A stretch of DNA of 64,000 nucleotides from Isoetes taiwanensis (taxonomy: Eukaryota; Streptophyta; Lycopodiopsida; Isoetales; Isoetaceae): NCBI GenBank assembly GCA_021234155.1, contig JAJEKV010000010.1:7662871-7726870 (forward strand). The letters run 5' to 3'. Positions 56,201 to 64,000 of the stretch are shown here, one piece after another. Both the position numbers and the translations under genes were made by a program. How positions within the stretch are numbered: position 1 is the first letter of the stretch; the number at the start of each line of letters is the position of its first letter. Under the pieces are notes generated by a model. It was given only the letters and a program-made list of their open reading frames with translations, was not told the DNA's origin and ran no database searches.

Positions 56201-58084
56201 AGGCTGAAGGCATTAATGTACATGAGTGTGCCATTTATTGTTGCAAGGCGAAGCTAGGCCATGCCATTTTAGTATCTGCAGTTCAGCGAACATGTCGACC
56301 CACATCAAACAATTTTTGAATGCTCAAACTGGATTGTCCTCATGCTATGACTGATGGAATGTTGATATGACAGCGCCCATTTGTTAGTAACAGCTTTGTG
56401 ATAAATTGGAGGCATGTTGATACGACGTTTGTTTTTTGTGACAAATCATATCAAACAGCCACGACAACATGCATGCATTAGATTAGATATTAAACCGCAC
56501 ACCGTTGAAATTTGCATGGAAATTGGTATTCTACACGTGGTTCTAATAGATTTGTAGTTTATAATATCTCCTAGAATAATGGCAACCAATCGCAGTTCTT
56601 TTGTATTTTACTTTTTGTGAGCAACACTTCAACTCCCCCCAAATTTCTCTCCATTAATGCAGGGTTATTGATGATCTGATTTTTCTAGTTTAGTGATCTT
56701 AGATTAATACTTGGTATTTCGACGGAGTGATTTCAATAATAAAGAAGGGAACATCACATGGGTGTGCTTTCTTGTGGAAAACCACCGTCACCAATCAATC
56801 CAATAGAAGGTGCAGTTGCAATAGTTTACTACAGTTGTGCCGCTCTACGCGTTGTTCTACATCCTTTTCTAACTAAGAATTGGAATCCTTGTGTGCACCC
56901 CTCAAACTACCTGGGTTGTGGTTCTATCAATCCAATGATGCAGAGCACATATGTGTCCTCTGCTTTGATTACTTAAGCATAATAACTTAGGAATCCTAGA
57001 GGGAAATTGATTTGATTGCTATACAAGACCATATTCAAAACCATTCGATGGTTGGGAATCACATGATAACAAAAAATAAGGAAGATGAGGTACTAAAGAT
57101 TAAGAAGCATCAATGTTAGGAGGGATCTAAGTTGTATTGGTCAAAGCTTTCTTTCTAGGATATTGAATTTGTAGCACATCTAGTCCCCACATATCATAGT
57201 TCAAAACCATGTGCGCTCTAAATCAGAATTGATGATAATCCCGCATGTCATAATTGCTACATATTTCACATGGAGTGCACCTGAACTACCGCGGGCTACA
57301 ACACAAAACATGTGTGGGCATCTCACCAAGTGAATATGGTCAATTGTTATTTTGGGCATCTATGGTTTTGACATATAATATGTGGGTTGGCGGAGTTGTC
57401 GATTATATGACACAACGCATATGCGGGTACCTCTCATGTGAACATACTCAATTATGATTTGGGGCACATGTGATTTTGAAATACGATATATATGGGGACG
57501 CCTATAATTTTGAAAATATCATGTACAAAAACTTGACTTGAACTCCTGCTAGATAATTTAAAGTTTAATGGCCTTTTGTTAGAGAGCGAAGATATGGACT
57601 TAGGAACGCTTACAAGCAAAATGCATTGGGTGGGCACACAACTACGATTGTCAACTTCTGGTGAAAGGTTCCAAAATCAAGAGGTGTGTCTGGTGACATC
57701 CAACATCACCATGATACTCCTAGTACGATGTTCGACTCCCAGAGAAGTTGATGATGGAAGAGAGAGAGAAAGAGAGATGTATCAACTTGAAAAACTGGAT
57801 TTTCCTTGTGCATCAACTTGAAATATAAAATTCAATAAGATGAGTTGACAATTCATAAAGTTTAACATGCCTATATGTTTATATGGCACTCATTCATGCA
57901 TTCGCCAACTACCGCTTTGCTTTTTTCTTTAGGTAGAAATCTTTATCATCTTATATTATAATGTTATACCGTAATTCTTGGATGAAGCCCTAATTTGAAT
58001 GTTCGAGATCATCTGAGTGCATCCGAAGGCCGAGATTTATTGCACGACTTACTATCACCATGATTGGTCGTACTTTGATCTCTT
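56201..58084. other. no gene recognised
   Basis: AT-rich intergenic sequence with short frames and no supported feature. A short GAGAGAGAGAAAGAGAGA run occurs near 57760. Confidence 0.5.
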
Positions 58085-59800
58085 AAGGGGAAAGGGTAAA
58101 GGAAAAAGGGGGGAAAGGAAAAAGGGAAGAGACAAGAGAGAATGTGAAGGGCGAAAAGGCACGGGAAAAGGGAGAAAAGCAAAGGGAAAAGGGTGGGGAT
58201 AAGAGAAGAGAAAAAGGCATGAAAAAATGAAAAGGGAAAGAATAAAGAAAAGGGAAGGGGGAAAAGGTACCTGGAGAAAGGGCATGAGGGAAAAGGGAAG
58301 AGATAAAGTGGTAAAGGGAAGAGGAAAGGGCACGGAAAAAAAAGAAGAAGGAAAGATTGAAGAAAGGGGAAAAGGGAGGAGAAAAAAAGCATGGAAAAAG
58401 GGAAGAAAAAAAGGGCATGGGAAAAGGGAGAAGAGCGTTGAAGAAAGAGGAAAAAGGAAGGGAAAAATGGCATAGGAAAAGGAAACGGAAAAAGAAAAGG
58501 AAAGGGAAAAGGAAAAGGAAAAGAAAAAGGAAAAAGAAAAAGAGAGAGGGAAATGGAGGGAAAAAAGTGAATCGAGAAAAGGGGAAGAGTAAAAGGTTGG
58601 AAAAATGAGGAAGAGGGAAGGGAAAAGGGAGAACAAGAAAAGGATGGGGAGAAGGGAAGAAATAAGGGAAAGTGAGAAGAAAGAAAAAAGGAAAGGGAAC
58701 ATAAAAAAAAGGCATGAGAAAAAGGGAAAAATATAAACAAGAAAAGGGAAGGGGGAAAGGGCATGAGATAAAAGGGAAGAGGAAAATGGCGAAGAAATAG
58801 AAAAAAGAAAAGGAAAAAAAAGGGGGAAGAAAGAAAAGGTGGGAAAAGGAGGAAAATAAGTATAGGAAAATAAGAAAAGAAAACAAATGTGGAAAGGCAT
58901 GGGCAAAGGGAAAAGGAAAAAGGAAAAGGAAAGGAAGGAAAAAGGGCACGAGGAAAGGATCGGGAAAGGAGGAAAACAAGAAAAAAATCCATTAGGAAAG
59001 GGAAAAGGGAAGGGAAGCGGGGGAGCGAGGGAAAAGGGGAAGAAAATATGGGAAAAGGAAAAGAGAAAATAAAAAGGAAGGGGGAAAAGAAGAAAAAATC
59101 GCACGGGAAAAAGAGAAGTGGGAAAGGGTGGGAAAAGAAAAGCACAGGAAAAATAGAAAGAAGAAAGGGGTGGAAAAAAGGAAAAGGGAAAAAGAGCGTA
59201 AGAGAAGAGAAATGGAAAAGAAAAAAGGAGGGAAAAGGGAAAAAGGTGGAGGGGGTACGGGAAAAGGGAAAATAGGAAAATAGGAAAAGGGAAGAGAAAA
59301 AGGGAACATAGAAAACGGGAAGGGAGAAAGGGTGAGGAGATGGGAAAAGGGAAGGTAAAAAGGGCATGGAAAACGGGAAGGGAAAAAAAAAGGAGGAGAA
59401 AAGGGCACCCAAAAAAAGGAAGAGCGAAAGGCTGGGAAATGGAGGAAAAGATAAGGGAAAATAGGCATGGAAAAAAGCGACAGACTAAAATATTGAGGAA
59501 AAGGGAAGACATGGAAAAAGGGTGGGGAAAAGAGAAGGCATGGAAAAAGGTGAAGGGAAAGGGAGAAGGGCATGGAAAAAGGAGAAGAAGGAAAGGGTGG
59601 GGAAAGGAGGAAAAGGAAAGGGAAAAAGGTTATCGGAAAAAGGGAAGAGGGAAAGGAAGGAAAGGGGTGGGGAAACAAGGAAGTATATGCGAAAAAACGG
59701 GAAAAAACTGAAAAGAAAAAGAAAAGTGTATAGAAAATAAGAAAAAGTGAAATACGGGATAGAGCAAAACGGAAAGGGAAACAGAAAGGGAAAGGTATAG
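58085..59800. repeat. 1.7-kb degenerate polypurine tract
   Basis: The plus strand is almost wholly A and G, built on GGGAAAAGG and GGGCATGGGAAAAGGGAAG variants, with rare CAT or CG interruptions. Long Phe/Pro/Ser frames on the minus strand are by-products of the composition. Confidence 0.95.
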
Positions 59801-61334
59801 GGCTTTTCTCACTACAGCCAAAAACATTTATAGGCTCTCAACTTACGCCCAACAACGCTGGGTACCATTACTAGTCAAAGCATATAATTTTACTTATTTG
59901 TAGTGAACCATCATCTACTTTTCATGTATGGTTTTGCTTGCATGATTCTTCGTTTGACAAAGTATAATTTGCTAAAGAAGTACTTCGTATAGGTAACCAG
60001 CTGAGTCAAGCTTGAAAGATACCATGTAAAAGATACCATTTCTAGATGATTCGAAACACATTTTTAATCATGGAAATTTTCATAGACATAAATATTTCAT
60101 ATATAATATTGGACAAATGTATAGCAGAAGGAATCTAGGCCTCCCTTTCCACAACAATGGCAATTGAGAGCAGGTCTGCTGCTGTTGCAAAAAGGGAGGC
60201 CCAGATTCCCTTCAGGTACAAAATAGAAAGGGGGAGTCAAGAAAAAAATTTCAAGATCTTACCTTCTTCTTCACAGGATCAGTGGAATACCTTACCCAGC
60301 TTCCATTCGGAGCGTTGGCCATTGCTATGTGGCTTCACCAGAACTATAGGGCAATAGGCGACCTGCTTTCTATTTTGTCTACATTATGACATTGTTTAGA
60401 AAACGTCTTTGGAAAATGTAAGCTTATTTTTGACGTTCTTAGTTTGTAGTTTAGACTTTAGCTTGTAAGGTGTAATGCTACTATTTTTAGTTTGAATTTA
60501 ACCATTAAGGCTCACATCTCTAACACCACTAAACCACGTTTTTCCAACATACAACATATAAATAGTTGATATTGCTAGTAGTTCTGACTAAAAATTGAAG
60601 CATTTTCTACATCAAATGGAAATGAAAAGCCACTGGCTTGTAAGATGCAGACAGCTTTTTGGTCCTATTATCCTTCGCCATCTATTACGTATCCTATAAA
60701 TTTGAGACTTCTTCGCTCTTATTGTGTAACCACATGACTTTTCCCATGTGTTCTTTCCGGTTGTCTCTCCCTATCTCTCTTGTATACGGGTCTCTCCAGA
60801 GTTTAGCTTGCAACGTTTATTGACTTGTATGGCATTGTAAAACTTAAAATGTGATAACTAAGTAGATACAAAGCATTTTTCTTTTTGTTATTGAGTGAGT
60901 TATTATTGTAAATATGCTATTTAATCATGTCATAAATAGGTTGAAAGGTTGAACCTATAGCATAGAAGAAATTAGAAACCATTTCATTGTGATGTATTTC
61001 CTTTTTAGGTTTCACTGTTGGACTCCTAATTGAGAGCCAAATAATATTTGAATCCAACCTGTTTGGCCTAAGCGACGGATCTCTATGTATTGATATTTCT
61101 CAGTTACTTGGATTCGGCACTTAATGCCAAATTCATCAGAAATAGAAGAAGGAACTAGGTTCAAATGAGTTTTCGTTTGTCCAATCGACTAATAGAAACA
61201 ATGTTTTGGTCAATAACTTAGACTCGATGTTTTAGTAAGATTAAAATTTGATGGTTTTAACTTTGTATTACTTAATTGAAATCATTTACTCTAGTAAGAA
61301 GTTGTAATATCTAATGCTTTAGAAATCTTTTACC
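59801..61334. other. no gene recognised; may hold a Copia LTR remnant at its right end
   Basis: 59825-59900 resembles 21225-21300. The sequence before 61338 should be the LTR of the Copia relic that follows, but I could not find its start. Confidence 0.4.
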
Positions 61335-61337
61335 ATT

Positions 61338-61700
61338 TCATTTTGGTATTAGAGTAGGTTAAATATGGCTAGCAGACTTGGAGCTTCCCTTTTAAGTGGA
61401 ATTGAGGTATTTAAAGGGGAAGCGTGATTTCAAGTACGGAAGGAGAAGGTTTAGAAACTCTTAAGAGTTGAAGGACTATGGAAATTTGTACTGATGAAGA
61501 ACAAGCTCTTGGAACAGTTCAAAGTGTCTGTAGATGCAGAACTTATGCAACTGTTGCAGCTTTTGGCACTAACTAAGTCTAGCTCCATAGAAGTCACTAC
61601 TTCGACTAGTGTTGCAACTAAAGAAGGATTATGGAAGCCCAGTGGATTCAGTATTGTTTGTAGTATCGAACATGTGCGTGCAATAAAAGAGGGTTTTTTT
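61338..61700 (+). pseudogene. Copia primer site and gag relic
   Basis: TGGTATTAGAGTAGG at about 61343 is a degenerate initiator-Met primer site. ATG at 61365 opens ASRLGASLLSGIEVFKG, matching the gag start SSRFGAALLSGIKTYEG of the intact Copia element, then a TGA interrupts. Further residues are poorly conserved. Confidence 0.65.
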
Positions 61701-61869
61701 TTTACCATTTTGTATTTTTATATTTACCATTAGGGGTTTCTTTTTCCCATATTTGGGGCAAAATATACACTTCAGAAATTAAATTAGCTTCCAAAGATTA
61801 GTACACTAAGGATGTTTTTGGCCATTCTTCGAGCGTAGACATCCATACCCTGATAAAAGTCATCCATAC

Positions 61870-62055
61870 CCTGAATTGACTTTTATTGTCCATGTAGACC
61901 GAAAGGTCATGGGACCAATACAAGAAAGAGAATAGCAAATCCATTACTGTTTAGAATTGAAAAGCCTCCCAAGGGTTTTCAAGGGAAAAAACTTGATAGT
62001 AATAGAGAAACAGTGCTGTATATCTGTACCAAAGGAATTGTGGTTATCAACAAAA
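61870..62055 (-). mobile_element. LINE L11, short 3' end with hairpins
   Basis: TTTTATTGTCCATGTAGACC is followed by the terminal stem-loop (GACC, TTTC, GGTC on the element strand), GGGACCAATACAAG, and the hairpin ATTACTGT...ATAGTAAT (61943-61950 with 61996-62003). The tail next to it is not a clear microsatellite. A 14-bp repeat CATCCATACCCTGA occurs twice just upstream. A smaller end lies at 62257-62310 (GAATAGAATAG...CACGTCCAC). Confidence 0.7.
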
Positions 62056-62310
62056 ATCCGTTTCTCCGTTGGATGTTGTGGACAAAGATCTTAGAGAATC
62101 GATGCCATCCCTAGCTCAGCATTGTCATCTCGACCTCTTACGGTAAGCCCAATTGCATATAAAATTGAAGAAATCCAGCAACATATATCACAATTTCCTC
62201 CTGAATCTGCAAATATCTTCTGATACTCTTTGCCAGTAAACAGGTGTGAAAGCTTAGAATAGAATAGTAATTTTCACGTCCACAAAAGCTATGAATTTTA
62301 AGTGTGAAAG

Positions 62311-63030
62311 AAAAGGAAGAATCTATGATGTCTTGTCTGCTTTCAAATCACTACGTATGAAAACATAAGAAGATTATGGAATGCAAAGAAAGAAACATGC
62401 TTTTTGGTTGACCCAGGTCTAAGGGGTACTTAGAACTTATGCAAAAGAGCCTCCAAAACCTATGTAGGGTGTAAATTTGATAGTGGTACCCCAAAATGCT
62501 CGAAAGCACCAAGCACCTAAAGCACCTAAATTCGAGCAATGAGTTTTTTTTCAGAGGACATCATTTGCCTCGTTTCCCGCGCGCCCTTTCTTTATTCTGC
62601 CCCAATTTCGAATCCCCTGTTTCCGAATCCTCTTCCTTGATCACCAATTCCGTCACACAATCCTTTGATCCGTTCAATTTACAATGGCCGGCGGTGACCG
62701 AAAGCAAGATTTCATAGACATTCATGGACTTTCTCGGTGAAGGGTTGCGACCGCTTTGAAAGTAAAATGGTTGGAAGAGAATGTAACAGATGCACAATGG
62801 GCCTCGGTTTGGCAAGAAGGCCCAAGCAATAAGATGAAAGTTTCCATGATCCAAATTTCGGTTCCGAAAAATTGGACGATTGTTGACAAAATTATATCAA
62901 AAGGAAACTATGCCAAACAATGAAGTGAGAAAGTGGTGGCTTATGCTTTTGCATGGGAAAATTGTGATAATCGCCATTTCAAACCCTGCAAAGCACAAGA
63001 TCAATTGGGCCTCTTTTTTGGGCTCAAGTT
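62311..63030 (+). other. 5' region of the right-end gene
   Basis: Mostly noncoding. A short stretch at 62724-62752 (ATGGACTTTCTC...TTGCGACC) resembles 4308-4338, a weak hint that this gene and the element at 4106 share a leader. Confidence 0.3.
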
Positions 63031-64000
63031 ATGAAGTATAGAAATTGCAGGTCTAGTAGAGGAAAGGATGTCCAAGTTGCCACTTCTAGCAAAGTTACTT
63101 GCTTAGAAAGTTCAAAATTAGACCACTCTGCTTTAAAAGAGAACTTTGAATTGATTAAGGAAGTCAGAAATAAGCTTGAGAATGAAAGGGCAAGCATGTT
63201 AGAAGAGGTGCATGAAATTGAGGTTAGTTTAGTCTACAGAGGCTAAGTCTAATGAAAAATTCATTGTGGAACTTGAAGAGAGCATGAAGAAAGTTGAGGA
63301 TTTGAAGACCACAATATCTCGAAAGCTTGGGAGGATTCCGATCCGAGGAAGGAATTGGAGATGACACTACAAATGGAGACATATTACTGTAACCAAGTTA
63401 AAAACCTTTTCAAGTCTCCAGATACAGAAGGGAGCAGCTCGAGGAAGAATACCTTGGAAGTGGAGATCAAGGAGAAAGAGGCCAGAATTTCAGAACTCAG
63501 AGCTAATCTTTCTAATCTTACAGAATTGAAGAATATAAGTTTTAATCCATTCTGCATCAACACTATCAGCAGAAGACTACCAGGAATCTGCAACTTTGGT
63601 GCTTGCTGTGCTTGTGGCCTACTTTTTCATGATAGGTACAAATTGTCTTTGATTTTAAGTTGTGATCATGAGTACCATGTGGCTTGTGCAGCCTTGTTGA
63701 AGGAAGGTAAATGCAAGGTATGTGGGGGTGTAATTCATCCAGATTTATTTCTTGAGCTTGGCATGCATGTGACAGCAGCAGAAGTAAATAAAATAGTTGA
63801 TATGCCTACAGTAGATATACCTACAAATCAACTTGATTCAATTGGTAGGTCCTCTTCTGCTACTGAAGACTATGTGCCACCTTCTGGAATTGAAAAAGTG
63901 CTGAAAGATGCATTGTGTAGTCCTAAAAAGCAGTTAAGGCAAAGGGCTAGAAAAGCATCCATCAAGGATATGCAAGTGAGCGGGGATGAAACCTGTTGTT
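63031..64000 (+). pseudogene. coiled-coil and RING-like protein, partial (runs off window)
   Basis: The first piece (63031-63225) is a charged helix ending LEEVHEIE. After a shift the frame continues (KFIVELEESMKKVEDLKTT), shifts again near 63340, and then stays open to the end of the window: coiled coil EIKEKEARISELRANLSNL, then CCACG...SCDHEYHVACAALLKEGKCKVCGG. That is a C-x2-C, C-x-H-x2-H-x2-C, C-x2-C zinc-binding pattern close to RING-H2 types. A Lys/Arg-rich segment (KQLRQRARKASIKD) follows. It may be related to the exon at 17570-18217. The frameshifts suggest decay, unless short introns explain them. Confidence 0.5.

Noticed and set aside
58009-59678. Minus-strand frames of 228-485 codons rich in Phe, Pro and Ser
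   Set aside because: They are direct translations of the polypurine tract's complement, with no domain, no splice signals and several overlapping frames equally open.

Overview
The window looks like a transposon-rich stretch of a land-plant nuclear genome. It holds one clearly intact host gene, a five-exon cellulose synthase-like C (CSLC) gene at 52516-55118 with GT-AG introns. Around it are plant-type LTR retrotransposons (a Copia element with an initiator-Met primer site and a Ty3/gypsy element with an Asp-tRNA-like primer site), many 5'-truncated LINEs, a MITE, decayed DNA-transposon-like genes and microsatellites. Low gene density and the LINE types suggest a large genome, perhaps a fern or other seed-free plant. 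That assignment is inference; the sequence does not settle it.

Layout. 1-2640: microsatellite, a hairpin, a MITE and unassigned DNA. 2650-9934: LINE fragments inserted in and around a decayed transposase-like gene (start near 4711, end 9934). 10783-12707: a noncoding tandem repeat element full of hairpins. 12840-14270: a satellite-like repeat split by a LINE. 14520-15072: a small acidic two-exon gene. 15813-20070 (minus): a decayed multi-exon gene with coiled-coil, RING-like and FCP1-phosphatase-like parts, bounded at 20192 by a sequence that also occurs at 4106. 20193-26600: fragments and LINE 3' ends. 26630-27720: another copy of the noncoding element, flanked by 14-bp target duplications. 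28264-47123: a gypsy element (5-bp duplication ATGTT) with a young Copia element (32913-38531, duplication ATAAA) in its pol gene and a LINE (43513-47000) in its 3' LTR. 47129-52515: duplicated noncoding DNA. 52516-55118: CSLC. 55119-64000: tandem repeats, a 1.7-kb purine tract, a Copia gag relic, LINE ends, and the start of a coiled-coil/RING-like gene that runs off the window.

How the parts relate. The LINE copies share a 3' terminal design: a small stem-loop whose paired bases change together between copies, a short GGACG-like box, then a microsatellite tail that differs from copy to copy. A subset also carries a longer hairpin in the 3' UTR. The same hairpin module occurs in the noncoding element at 10783-12707 and 26630-27720, which suggests that the noncoding element is moved by LINE-type machinery or derives from it. 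Nesting gives a relative order: gypsy first (LTRs differ at many sites), then Copia (LTRs differ at about three of 677 positions) and the LINE.
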